NCBI GenBank assembly: GCA_050946115.1
Contig: JBMNUF010000020.1
Coordinates: forward strand, 1 to 44,876
Source: CAYFRC01 sp050946115
Lineage (GTDB): Bacteria > Bacillota > Clostridia > Christensenellales > Aristaeellaceae
Direction: 5' to 3'
Length of the DNA stretch: 44,876 nucleotides
Below, piece after piece: positions 1 through 7,520 of this stretch. The notes under the pieces are model-generated. The model searched no databases. It saw only the letters and a list, made by a program, of their open reading frames with translations, and was not told where the DNA came from. The position numbers and the translations under genes are program-made. Numbering within the stretch: the first letter of the stretch is position 1; each line of letters starts with the position of its first letter.

Positions 1-2
1 AA

Positions 3-116
3 ATCAAGGTCGCTAAACGTGTCGGCTACGGCTACAGAGATGACGAGTATTTCTTTACTCTCGTCCGTTTTCTCTCGTTACCTGTTGCTTGGCTCGATTC
101 CCACAACTTTCCGTGA
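3..116 (+). pseudogene. C-terminal end of an IS transposase (ISL3-like), cut by the window edge
   Basis: Reading from base 3, an open frame runs into the window and stops at TGA 114-116. It encodes 37 residues beginning IKVAKRVGYGYRD and ending SHNFP. The KRxGYGYRDxEYF pattern resembles the extreme C-terminus of ISL3-family DDE transposases, as I remember them. The frame has no start inside the window, so whether the gene is intact cannot be judged. The element's putative right terminus follows six bases later, which supports an IS origin. The family assignment is from memory of the motif and of the terminal repeat, not from a search. Confidence 0.6.
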
Positions 117-122
117 AGAGCC
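86..122 (+). mobile_element. Putative right terminus of the ISL3-like element
   Basis: Read inward on the minus strand from base 122, the sequence begins GGCTCTTCACGGAAAGTTG. The GGxTCTT start is typical of ISL3-family terminal inverted repeats. The transposase stop codon lies just inside it. The eight bases outside (123-130, AAAAAAGA) would be the target-site duplication, since this family duplicates 8 bp. The left end is outside the window, so neither the duplication nor the matching left repeat can be seen. The start at 86 is approximate. Confidence 0.5.
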
Positions 123-164
123 AAAAAAGAGCGCCGTCTCCGCGAAAAATGCGGAAACGGCGCC
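123..164 (-). terminator. Rho-independent terminator of the glycan operon
   Basis: On the minus strand a GC-rich stem (GGGCGCCGTTTCCGC pairing with GCGGAGACGGCGCTC, two wobbles) encloses an ATTTTTC loop and is followed by TTTTTT. It lies 11 bp beyond the stop of the secreted-protein gene, so it probably closes the whole minus-strand operon. The T-run coincides with the putative IS target site. Confidence 0.85.
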
Positions 165-175
165 CTTTGCATTCG

Positions 176-961
176 TCAGTCTTCCACCGTGGTGAAGACG
201 ATCATGTAGTCCGAGCCGTTCATGAAATAGTCCACGACGATCGTGCGACTCGCCTTGACAAACTCCGCATACAGCGCATTGCCCTCGGGCACCGCGTCGC
301 CCTGCTGCACCCAGCCCGCCATGGTCAGCTTCTCGCAATAGTCGAGCGCATCCGAAATGGAGGCGTTGCGCACGGTGAGGATCGCCATCTCCATGGTTTC
401 GGGCACGTCTTCGTCCTCCTCGCCGTAGTTGAAAATGCCTTCCAGCGAGACGAGCCGACCCGTGTCGGGCATCGGATATTCCTCAAGCTCGGGGTACATC
501 TCGATATCCTCTTTGTAGTCGTATGCCGGCTCCGCAAAGAAGGTAATCGAGGGCTCCTCCGGGTCGGGCATCAGCTGGATTTCCATCTCGCCAAGGGACA
601 GCACCGTCAGCAGCTCGTTTTGCACATACAACGCCGCACCCGCGTCCGTAAGCGCCTTCACGTAGTCGGGGAAGCCCGCGTCCGCGCCCTTGGGCAGGTA
701 CACGATCACATGGTCGGTCGCGACCCAGCTTTCATAGGAATCCGCCTCGAATACCGGAACGCCCGTCAGCGTAGAAGGCCAGCCCTCCTCCACGTCCACG
801 GAAAAGTCGCTATCCCAGTCCGAAAACTCCTCTACCATTCCTTCGCCTTCCATTTCTTGGACCTCCGTTTCTTCGGCATCCGTTTCCTCGGCAAACGCCG
901 CGAACCCGGAAAACGCCAGAGCCAGAGCCAGAGCCAAAAGCATTGCCAAAATCCTGTTCAT
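176..961 (-). CDS. Secreted protein of unknown function
   Basis: 261 residues from the ATG at 961, chosen because GGAGGG lies six bases upstream; a longer frame to 991 lacks such a site. The N-terminus MNRILAMLLALALALAF is a signal peptide with an ALALAL run encoded by a small tandem repeat, probably cleaved after AFA before EETDAEE. There is no lipobox cysteine, so a soluble or wall-associated protein is likely. The mature N-terminus is very acidic for about 40 residues; the rest looks like a mixed alpha/beta globular domain that I do not recognise. It is the last gene before the terminator, 46 bp after the TIM-barrel-like gene, so it is probably co-transcribed with the glycan genes. Any role in glycan capture is speculation. 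Confidence 0.75.
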   Translation of the reverse strand: MNRILAMLLALALALAFSGFAAFAEETDAEETEVQEMEGEGMVEEFSDWDSDFSVDVEEGWPSTLTGVPVFEADSYESWVATDHVIVYLPKGADAGFPDYVKALTDAGAALYVQNELLTVLSLGEMEIQLMPDPEEPSITFFAEPAYDYKEDIEMYPELEEYPMPDTGRLVSLEGIFNYGEEDEDVPETMEMAILTVRNASISDALDYCEKLTMAGWVQQGDAVPEGNALYAEFVKASRTIVVDYFMNGSDYMIVFTTVED

Positions 962-1007
962 TTTCTTCCCTCCGTTTGTTGAGATATGCATTTGACGAAG
1001 CCGTTTT

Positions 1008-1862
1008 CTATTTTGTTCCGCCGAGCGCCGCGGTTTTGTTGGGACTGGATCGCCCTTCGAGGATGGCCTGCCTGCGTTCGATCACCGCGAGCGCGATCTC
1101 CACGTCCTCATGCACTTCCTCGGGCGTAAACGCGCCGAGCGTCACCATGTCGCACGGGCGGATCGTCGCGAAGGAGAACGAAAGCCCCACGAACGGCGAA
1201 CAGCGCCCCGCCGCCATCGATTTGATCGTCATTACCGGCTTTTTCGCGTTCCAGATGACCTTGTTGATGTATTCGATCTCGACCTGCATCAAAAAGCCCA
1301 TGCAATTGTAGATTTGGATATAGGTCTGTACGTCGTATCCGTTCGCGTCGGAATACAGGACCAGTTCCGGCATGTGCGCGGAAAGCCCGGGGACCATGCC
1401 CGCCTGCCGAATCATATCCAAGTAGTCGGGCAGGCGATCCATGGTGCCCTTGTTCTTGTTGACGAGCTGCTCTGCGGACGAATGGTGGATCAGGCAAAAT
1501 GCCGCGCCGTTTTTCGCGCACGCCTCGATGACAGCCTTCGCTTCCCCGCGCGCCTTTTCGTTGTCGTCCACGTTGATGATCGGCGTATCGATCAGCGTGA
1601 TGCGCTTGCCCGTCCTGTCCTCGGCGAGCTTGATGCCGCCGAGCAGCGCCTCCTTGCCGGTGAACGGCGCCATGCAGGCATCGATGTCGTATGTGAGATA
1701 CGCCTCCATGAGCTCGCAGACGGCTTCCCTGTCGGCGTACTTTCTTTGGATCATGCGGTCGGAAGCGACGCTCGTGTGGCTGTACCCCAAAACCCAGTTG
1801 GAACCGATCAGCATGCGCGGCAGCGAGATGCTCGCCACCTCCGTGCGCGGAAACCCTGTCAT
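1008..1862 (-). CDS. TIM-barrel-like conserved protein of the glycan cassette
   Basis: 284 residues from the ATG at 1862, which has GGGAGGA at good spacing; upstream in-frame ATGs do not. The protein opens with LPRMLIGSNWVLGYSHTS. Its end (KSMAAGRCSPF, then DMVTLGAFTPEEV) recalls the last strands of aldo/keto reductase-like TIM barrels, where a glycine-rich turn is followed by a cofactor-binding strand. I see no clear catalytic tetrad, so reductase activity is not established. It follows the RpiB-like gene by 36 bp, with no promoter between them. The pair may act on one intermediate of fucose or amino-sugar breakdown, as an aldolase, epimerase or reductase; this is inference from position only. 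Confidence 0.7.
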   Translation of the reverse strand: MTGFPRTEVASISLPRMLIGSNWVLGYSHTSVASDRMIQRKYADREAVCELMEAYLTYDIDACMAPFTGKEALLGGIKLAEDRTGKRITLIDTPIINVDDNEKARGEAKAVIEACAKNGAAFCLIHHSSAEQLVNKNKGTMDRLPDYLDMIRQAGMVPGLSAHMPELVLYSDANGYDVQTYIQIYNCMGFLMQVEIEYINKVIWNAKKPVMTIKSMAAGRCSPFVGLSFSFATIRPCDMVTLGAFTPEEVHEDVEIALAVIERRQAILEGRSSPNKTAALGGTK

Positions 1863-1898
1863 GCCGAGTCCTCCCTTCTTCATGCGCGCATCGCGCAT

Positions 1899-2495
1899 CT
1901 ATTCGTCGCCCCGCAGCTGGAACCGCAGGTCGTCCTTCTTCTCGAGCGAAAGGTCGTAATCGCCCAGGTGCTCCAGCCTGAAGCCGTTCTTCTTGTACTC
2001 CCCGTAGTCGAACGCATCCAGTTCGTCCATCGCCAGCTTGTGGAATTCGTAGAAATTGTGCCACCACTCGTAGCCGCTTCCGAGCTCCGCGCTGAGATAG
2101 GCGTCCGCGATGTCGCACGCCATCGCCGGCGCGACGTAAAACGCGCCCATCGCGAGCACGTTGACGCCGTTGCCCGTGATCGCCCTCAACGCCGCCGGAA
2201 CGGACTCCACCACGCCCGCGTGGACGCGCGGGCACTTGCTCGCGGCGATGTGGATGCCCATGCCCGTGCCGCAGAAGAGCAGCGCGCGCTCGTAAATCCC
2301 CTCGGAGATCATCGCGCCGGCGCGCAGCCCAACCCTGTGGAACATATTTTCGGTGTCGTTTGTGTTCGGATCGGTCACGCCGACGTCCTCGATCTCCCAG
2401 CCCTTGTTCTTCAGATGCTTTACGACTGCTTCCTTCAGCGGATAACCCGCGAAATCCGCGCCGACGAGCAGCTTTTTGTCCCGCACACGCTTCAT
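1899..2495 (-). CDS. RpiB/LacA/LacB-family sugar-phosphate isomerase, divergent
   Basis: 198 residues from the ATG at 2495, preceded by AAAGGA nine bases upstream; the earlier ATG at 2513 has no ribosome binding site. RpiB-type enzymes interconvert aldose and ketose phosphates such as ribose-5-P and ribulose-5-P. The family fold is clear: GADFAGYPLKE (12-22), the active-site loop with catalytic-type Cys75 (LLFCGTGMGIHIAASK) and NVLAMG (112-117). Two residues are unusual. The DHAGF histidine is Phe15, and the histidine before the NxxNVL segment (His99 in E. coli RpiB) is Gly108. The substrate may therefore differ from ribose-5-P. The length exceeds the usual ~150 residues because of a C-terminal extension rich in Trp, Tyr and His. 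It follows the two fucosidases. Confidence 0.85.
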   Translation of the reverse strand: MKRVRDKKLLVGADFAGYPLKEAVVKHLKNKGWEIEDVGVTDPNTNDTENMFHRVGLRAGAMISEGIYERALLFCGTGMGIHIAASKCPRVHAGVVESVPAALRAITGNGVNVLAMGAFYVAPAMACDIADAYLSAELGSGYEWWHNFYEFHKLAMDELDAFDYGEYKKNGFRLEHLGDYDLSLEKKDDLRFQLRGDE

Positions 2496-2516
2496 GATAA
2501 GACATCCTTTCATACA

Positions 2517-2549
2517 GGGAAGCTGCCCCGAAGAAAAGGACAGCTTCCC
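2517..2549 (-). repeat. Intergenic hairpin between fucosidase and rpiB-like genes
   Basis: GGGAAGCTG and CAGCTTCCC form a perfect 9-bp stem around a 15-nt loop. No T-run follows on the minus strand, so it is more likely an mRNA-processing or stability element than a terminator. Confidence 0.5.
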
Positions 2550-2566
2550 ACGAAACTCTCGTTGAT

Positions 2567-3883
2567 TTAGATTTTTTCGTCCGTCACGTCGTAGCCGACA
2601 TGCAGCTGCGGATAGTACGACGCAAACATGTACTTCGGCTTCTCCTCAAATTCCATCGCGATGATCGCGACGTTTGCGATCTTGTCGGGCGACTGCTCGG
2701 GCAGGTTCTTGAGGATGATGCGGTGCCCCTTGAACTCGAAATCGATGGGCGTTCCGTCCTTCATGAGGTAGACGCGCTTTGGCGCGGTCATATAGCCGCC
2801 GATGCCCATGCTGCCGCCGCGCGGCCAGATCCAGTTCCAGAGGTAGACGGTGTTGCCCTTCATGGACGCGCCGCACAGGCCGTTTCCGCCGAAGCTGCGC
2901 GTCGTCCAGTCGCCGCCCGGGCGCACGACCTTGCCGTACACCGCCTCGCCGTTCTCCTTCAGCCATTCGCCGACCTTCGCAAGGGGCTCCTTCGCGTCGT
3001 CCGGCACGGTGCCGTCGGGGCGCGGGCCCACGTTCAGCAGCAGGTTTCCGCCGCCGTTGGCGCAGGTGTTCAGCATGCGGATGATCCGCTGCGCGTTGTA
3101 GGCGTAGGGCGCGGTCTGGCTCTCGTCCACATAGCCCCACGAAATGCCGTTAAAGGTCATGCAGGCTTCCCAGTCGCGGGATTCCGCCGTGACGTGCTCC
3201 TCGGGCGTGCCGAAGTCCTCGGGCAGGCGGCTGCGGTCGTTGATGATGATATGCGGCTGCAGCGCGCGCATCCGCTGGTTGCGGGAGACGGAGTCCCAGC
3301 CCTCCCAGCTCTCAAACGGCGCGGGCACGTCGTACCACAGGATGTCGATCTTGCCGTAATTGGTGAGCAACTCCGTATTGAGCGCCTCGATATAGTCTAA
3401 GAAGCGCTTTCTCGCCTCCGCGTCGTTCACGCATGTCCAGCTGTCGGGGTGGTGCCAGTCCATGAGCGTGGTATAAAAGCCGATCCGCAGGTCGTATTCG
3501 CGGCACGCGTCCACGAACTCGCGCACGATGTCCCTCTTGGGGCCGTAATTCACGGAGTTGTACGGATTGACCTTGCTGTCCCAAAGGCTGAAACCCTCGT
3601 GGTGCCGCGAGGTCATGACCATGTATTTCATGCCCGCCTTCTTGGCGAGCGCCGCCCATTCGCGCGGCGCGCCGGGCTTGGGCGCAAAGGTAGATGCGAG
3701 CTTCTCGTACTCGGAGATCGGGATGTTCTCCTGCGTCATCGCCCACTCGTGCCGCCCCATCTGGGAATACAGGCCATAATGGATGAACATGCCGAAGCGC
3801 GCCTCGCGCCACCATGCCATCCTCTCGTCGCGGGTGGAAGCTATCCACTTCTCATACTCCGGTTTACTCAGGAGTTTACTCAT
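2567..3883 (-). CDS. Alpha-L-fucosidase, GH29 family (downstream copy)
   Basis: 438 residues, ATG at 3883 with AAGGAGGG upstream. GH29 enzymes remove alpha-linked L-fucose from glycans by a retaining mechanism. Visible hallmarks are WWREARFGMFIHYGLYS (24-40), the substrate-binding SRHHEGFSLWDS (92-103) and ILWYDVP with the expected nucleophile Asp185. The structural segment GGGNLLLNVGPRPDG follows. The C-terminal ~100 residues form the usual beta domain. There is no signal peptide, so it should act in the cytoplasm on imported oligosaccharides. It lies 36 bp downstream of a second GH29 gene from which it is clearly diverged, suggesting different linkage preference (for example alpha-1,3/4 versus alpha-1,6). 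Exact specificity cannot be read from the sequence. Confidence 0.93.
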   Translation of the reverse strand: MSKLLSKPEYEKWIASTRDERMAWWREARFGMFIHYGLYSQMGRHEWAMTQENIPISEYEKLASTFAPKPGAPREWAALAKKAGMKYMVMTSRHHEGFSLWDSKVNPYNSVNYGPKRDIVREFVDACREYDLRIGFYTTLMDWHHPDSWTCVNDAEARKRFLDYIEALNTELLTNYGKIDILWYDVPAPFESWEGWDSVSRNQRMRALQPHIIINDRSRLPEDFGTPEEHVTAESRDWEACMTFNGISWGYVDESQTAPYAYNAQRIIRMLNTCANGGGNLLLNVGPRPDGTVPDDAKEPLAKVGEWLKENGEAVYGKVVRPGGDWTTRSFGGNGLCGASMKGNTVYLWNWIWPRGGSMGIGGYMTAPKRVYLMKDGTPIDFEFKGHRIILKNLPEQSPDKIANVAIIAMEFEEKPKYMFASYYPQLHVGYDVTDEKI

Positions 3884-3919
3884 TGCATTTCCCTCCTTGT
3901 CGTTGTCGAATCCATTATA

Positions 3920-5170
3920 TTACAATCCTTCCAATGTGTCAAACTCGACGTTTTCATCCTTCAGCACAAATTCCAACACGTAGTTCTTCGGGAGCGCGAC
4001 ATCCTGCGGAATCTCGCACTGGAAGCGCGAAACGCTGCTGTTCGTCGTGAGCGTCTGCGTAAATTCGATTTCGCGCCCCGTCTCCAGGATGCGCAGCTTC
4101 TCGATCGGCGTCTTGATGCACGGCAGCTGCATCTTCCTTCTCCCGTCCAGGATATGCGCGTACAGGCGGAACGGGCGGCTCGTGAAGTTGCACCAGCGCA
4201 CGTCGTAGGGGTACATGGGCGTCATGCTCGTGGCGTAGACGGAATCCGCGTTGCCGCGCACGTAGTGCCCCATTTCGCGCAGGATGTCCACGCTCGGCTG
4301 CGGGATCACGCCCTCGGCATCCGGCCCGACGTTCAGAAGATAGTTGCCGCCCCGGCTGTTGATGCGCGTCAGGATGTCGATGAGGTCGGACGCGGATTTC
4401 CAGTTGTGGTCGTCCGCCTTGAATCCCCACGTGTCGTTGAGCGTCGCCGGCACCTCCCAATCGCCCGCAAAGGGCATGGAGGGCAGCCAGTTGTCGCCGG
4501 TGGACATGTATTCGCCGATGCGGTTTCCGATGCGCCCCGAGACGATGCAGTTCGGCTGGATCGCCTTCACCGTGTCGAAAATAATCTTCGACTGCTCATA
4601 CGTCATGGACATGGGCGTATCGAACCACAGCATGCCGATATCGCCGTATTGCGTCAAAAGCTCCTTCACCTGCGGCAGGCACTTGTCGTAGAGATACTGG
4701 TCAAAGTTCTGTCCGCGCTCGGGCTTTCCGGCGTACAGCCCGTTGTCCTCGTCCCAATCCTGCGCCTGCGAATAGTAAAAGCACAGGACGATTCCGGCTT
4801 TTTTGCAGGCGACCGCGAGCTCTGCCATCGGGTCGCGCCCGAACGGCGTCGCGTCCACGATGTTGTACTTCGAGCAGTGCGAATGGTACATCGCAAAGCC
4901 GTCGTGATGCTTTGCGGTAATGGTCAGATACTTCATTCCCGCATCTTTTGCGACCTGCACCCATGCGTCCGCGTCGAACTTGACGGGGTTGAACTGCGCG
5001 GCGAGCTTCCTGTATTCCTCCCTCGGAATATCCAGCCTGTTCATGATCCATTCGCCGATGCCCTCGACCTTCCTGCCGTTCCATTCTCCCGCCAGGATCG
5101 AGTACAGCCCCCAATGGATAAACATGCCGAACTTGGCTTCCTTCCACCACTTCTGTCCACAGTCTTTCAC
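3920..5170 (-). CDS. Alpha-L-fucosidase, GH29 family (upstream copy)
   Basis: 416 residues from a GTG at 5170 with AAGGAGGGG seven bases upstream. Hallmarks of GH29 are KEAKFGMFIHWGLYSI (10-25), TAKHHDGFAMYHS (85-97) and GMLWFDTP with the likely nucleophile Asp184. RINSRGGNYLLNVGPDAEG follows, then a shorter C-terminal beta domain. There is no signal peptide, so the enzyme is predicted to be intracellular. The two fucosidases are adjacent but only moderately alike, which argues for old duplication or separate recruitment rather than a recent tandem copy. The gene begins 352 bp after the permease gene; that gap holds no promoter I would trust, so the fucosidases may be read from the upstream solute-binding-protein promoter. 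Confidence 0.93.
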   Translation of the reverse strand: MKDCGQKWWKEAKFGMFIHWGLYSILAGEWNGRKVEGIGEWIMNRLDIPREEYRKLAAQFNPVKFDADAWVQVAKDAGMKYLTITAKHHDGFAMYHSHCSKYNIVDATPFGRDPMAELAVACKKAGIVLCFYYSQAQDWDEDNGLYAGKPERGQNFDQYLYDKCLPQVKELLTQYGDIGMLWFDTPMSMTYEQSKIIFDTVKAIQPNCIVSGRIGNRIGEYMSTGDNWLPSMPFAGDWEVPATLNDTWGFKADDHNWKSASDLIDILTRINSRGGNYLLNVGPDAEGVIPQPSVDILREMGHYVRGNADSVYATSMTPMYPYDVRWCNFTSRPFRLYAHILDGRRKMQLPCIKTPIEKLRILETGREIEFTQTLTTNSSVSRFQCEIPQDVALPKNYVLEFVLKDENVEFDTLEGL

Positions 5171-5522
5171 CGAAAAACCCCTCCTTCATAATGTTTAGAG
5201 TGTCGCCGATTTGCACGGCGTTTCCATACAATGTAGAACGCATTCCATAAATGCCGGTATTTCATCGCGGCGTCGTTCTCCGGTGCCTTTCAAATGACGC
5301 CTGCGCCGCGACGAATCCCCCATCTCGATCGCGCGGTTCCCGCAAAAGAGCATATAGCGAAAGCAGAGCATACTCGCAACGCTGTCTTCGGATTCCGAAA
5401 AAACCGCAGGCAGCGCCGGGAAAATGGCGTTTGTCCCAATATACACCGCGCCGATATGGGCGCCTCCGCCAACTCAAAGGCGTGGCAGTAGTTCTCGTAA
5501 GGCAGCGCGTTTTGCGACCGCA
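5171..5522. other. 352-bp gap between permease and fucosidase genes
   Basis: No convincing gene, terminator or sigma-A promoter was seen on either strand. A perfect 8-bp inverted repeat, TCGCGGCG at 5265-5272 and CGCCGCGA at 5304-5311, lies 95 bp or more upstream of the fucosidase start. It could be a regulator site or part of an mRNA structure, but nothing decides this. Open frames crossing the gap lack ribosome binding sites. Confidence 0.4.
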
Positions 5523-6449
5523 TTACCCCTTGATCGCGCCGATCATGATGCCTCTGATGAAGTACTTCTGCACAAACGGGTAGATCGCGAGCACCGGCGC
5601 GCTCGAAACGACGATCAGCGAGAACTTGAGCAGCTCGCGCATGCCCTGGCTGCGCTCCATCTGCTCGACGGAGACCATCGTCGTGCCGTCCATCTGGTTC
5701 ATGATGAGGATGTTGCGCAGGATGATCTGCAGGGGGTACTTCGCGCTGTCGCTGAGGTATATCAGCGCGTCGAAATAGCTGTTCCACTGCGTGACGGCGA
5801 AAAACAGCGCGAGCGTCGCGATCAACGGCCCCGACAGGGGCAGCACGATGCGGATCATGAAGCCGATATCGCTGCATCCGTCCAAATCCGCCGCTTCCGC
5901 GAGCTCATCGGGGATCGTCGTCTGAAAGTACGTGCGCGCAACGATCATATAATAGACGCTCAGCGCATTGGGGATGATGAGCGCGAGGCGCGAGTTGACC
6001 AGACCCAGGTCGCGCATGACCAGGTACGTCGGAATGAGGCCGCCGTTAAACATCATCGTGAAGGTGAAAAAGACCATCAGCGCGTTCCGACCGTACATCT
6101 CCTTGCGGGAGAGCGGATACGCTGCCATGAGCGTCGCGAGCAGCGCCGCGACCGTGCCCCCCGCCATGTAGATGAACGAATTCAGAAAGCCCATGCCCAG
6201 CTGGTTGCTGCTGAACACCGCCTCATACCCCTGCAGGGAGAAATCGACGGGCCAGAGCAGCACCCTGCCCGCGACGACCGCGGACGGGCTCGAAAACGAT
6301 GCGGCCAGAATGTAGATCAGGGGGAGCAAGACGGCCAGCATCAGCGCCCACAAAAATACGTCGTTGAACGCGAGCAGCACCTTATCGCTTACGGGCACGC
6401 CGATCTTGTTGTTGATTTTCTTGGGATTGGATATCGATTGCTGCGCCAT
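5523..6449 (-). CDS. Carbohydrate ABC transporter permease (YtcP/LplC type)
   Basis: 308 residues from the ATG at 6449, which has GGGGAGGA six bases upstream; a longer frame to 6470 does not. It is an inner-membrane subunit of a CUT1-type sugar importer. About six membrane segments are visible, with the family's N-terminal LLPLIYILAASFSSP segment. The cytoplasmic EAA loop is ELAEAADLDGC followed by RIVLPLSGP, which contacts the ATPase. The C-terminus ending in FIRGIMIGAIKG is characteristic of this permease group. It starts 14 bp after the partner permease gene. No ATPase gene is nearby, as is common for such systems, which borrow an MsmK-type ATPase. Confidence 0.93.
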   Translation of the reverse strand: MAQQSISNPKKINNKIGVPVSDKVLLAFNDVFLWALMLAVLLPLIYILAASFSSPSAVVAGRVLLWPVDFSLQGYEAVFSSNQLGMGFLNSFIYMAGGTVAALLATLMAAYPLSRKEMYGRNALMVFFTFTMMFNGGLIPTYLVMRDLGLVNSRLALIIPNALSVYYMIVARTYFQTTIPDELAEAADLDGCSDIGFMIRIVLPLSGPLIATLALFFAVTQWNSYFDALIYLSDSAKYPLQIILRNILIMNQMDGTTMVSVEQMERSQGMRELLKFSLIVVSSAPVLAIYPFVQKYFIRGIMIGAIKG

Positions 6450-6463
6450 AACGGATCCTCCCC

Positions 6464-7399
6464 TCACCACAGGCTCGTCTCGCCGACCTTCTGCGAGACC
6501 TTGTTTACGATGATCAATATGATCATATTGATCGCCGAATTGAAGAGACCTATCGCTGCGGAATAGCTGTACTGCGCGCCCTGCAGGCCCTGCTTGTAGA
6601 CGTATGTCGAAATAACCTCCGACGCCGCCTGGTTCATCGTGTTCTGCATCAGATAGACCTTTTCAAAGCCGATGTTCATGATCGAGCCGCAGTTCATAAT
6701 AAACAGGATCGTCGCCGTGGGAATCACCGCAGGGATATCGATGTGGATTACGCGGCTGAACAGCGATGCGCCGTCCACGACCGCCGCCTCGTGCAGCGTC
6801 GGATCGACGCCCGCGAGCACCGCAATGTACATGATCGAGGCATAGCCCACGAACTGCCACACGCTCGTCCACACGTACATATGATAAAACAGGTCTTTAC
6901 GCCCCAGGAAATTGACCGCCGTGCCGCCCGTGCGCATGATCAGGATGTTCACGATGCCGAAATTCTGGTGGAACACCTGCGTGATGATGGAGACCATGAC
7001 GACCGTGGAGATGAAATACGGGGCATAGGTAATCATCTGCACGCTCTTTTTCAGGGAATTTCGGCGGCAAATGTTGAGCGCGAGCGCAAGCATCAGCGGC
7101 AGCGGAAAGCACGCGATGAGATAGTATACGTTGATAATCAGCGTGTTATTGAGAACCCTGCTGAACACGGGCGTCTTGAAGAACTGCGCAAAATGCTTGA
7201 AACCGACCCACTTCGCCGCCCAGATGCTGCCGCCGTTGTATTGCTTGAAGGCGATTACGGCGCCGTACATCGGGAAATACTTGAAGACGAGCGTCAGCAG
7301 AATCGGTATAATCAGCACGACATACCACTGCCAATGCCGCATGATCTGTTGCATGGGCGTGCGCTTGGTTCCGGAAAATGTCTTTGCATTGGATGTCAT
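6464..7399 (-). CDS. Carbohydrate ABC transporter permease (LplB type)
   Basis: 311 residues from the ATG at 7399 with GGGAGG upstream; the frame extends to 7432 without a binding site. This is the partner permease of a CUT1 sugar importer. It shows a basic N-terminus, a first membrane segment (WYVVLIIPILLTLVFKYFPMYG), five further segments and an EAA loop (HEAAVVDGASLF followed by HIDIPAV). LplB-type permeases pair with YtcP/LplC-type permeases, as here. Downstream of the solute-binding gene it is separated by two strong hairpins, which may lower its expression relative to the binding protein. Confidence 0.93.
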   Translation of the reverse strand: MTSNAKTFSGTKRTPMQQIMRHWQWYVVLIIPILLTLVFKYFPMYGAVIAFKQYNGGSIWAAKWVGFKHFAQFFKTPVFSRVLNNTLIINVYYLIACFPLPLMLALALNICRRNSLKKSVQMITYAPYFISTVVMVSIITQVFHQNFGIVNILIMRTGGTAVNFLGRKDLFYHMYVWTSVWQFVGYASIMYIAVLAGVDPTLHEAAVVDGASLFSRVIHIDIPAVIPTATILFIMNCGSIMNIGFEKVYLMQNTMNQAASEVISTYVYKQGLQGAQYSYSAAIGLFNSAINMIILIIVNKVSQKVGETSLW

Positions 7400-7428
7400 G
7401 GTCAAGCCTCCCATCATGCAATATAGAG

Positions 7429-7462
7429 ACATGCGCGGACGAAAAAAACCTTCCGCGCATGT
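7429..7462 (-). repeat. Hairpin 2 between solute-binding protein and permease genes
   Basis: A perfect 11-bp inverted repeat (ACATGCGCGGA and TCCGCGCATGT) encloses a 12-nt loop containing seven T on the minus strand. It lies 30 bp upstream of the LplB-type permease start and next to a second hairpin. Confidence 0.65.
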
Positions 7463-7479
7463 TGTTTCCTTAGCCGAAT

Positions 7480-7507
7480 CCCGCTCCCCCCTCTCGGGAG
7501 GAGCGGG
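7480..7507 (-). repeat. Hairpin 1 just after the solute-binding protein gene
   Basis: A 12-bp stem with one wobble closes a GAGA tetraloop (GNRA class) on the minus strand, starting 13 bp after the solute-binding-protein stop. No T-run follows, so it is not a classic terminator. Its likely role, by analogy with hairpins after other binding-protein genes, is to protect the 3' end of the upstream message. Confidence 0.7.
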
Positions 7508-7520
7508 CAGAACGCAAGAA

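Noticed and set aside
3449..5191. 580-codon open frame antisense to the two fucosidases
   Set aside because: It runs across both GH29 genes and the gap between them. Composition (His, Arg, Val rich) is that of a shadow frame.
5304..5420. Possible terminator after the YtcP-type permease
   Set aside because: CGCTGTCTTCGG and CCGCAGGCAGCG pair only imperfectly and no T-run follows on the minus strand.
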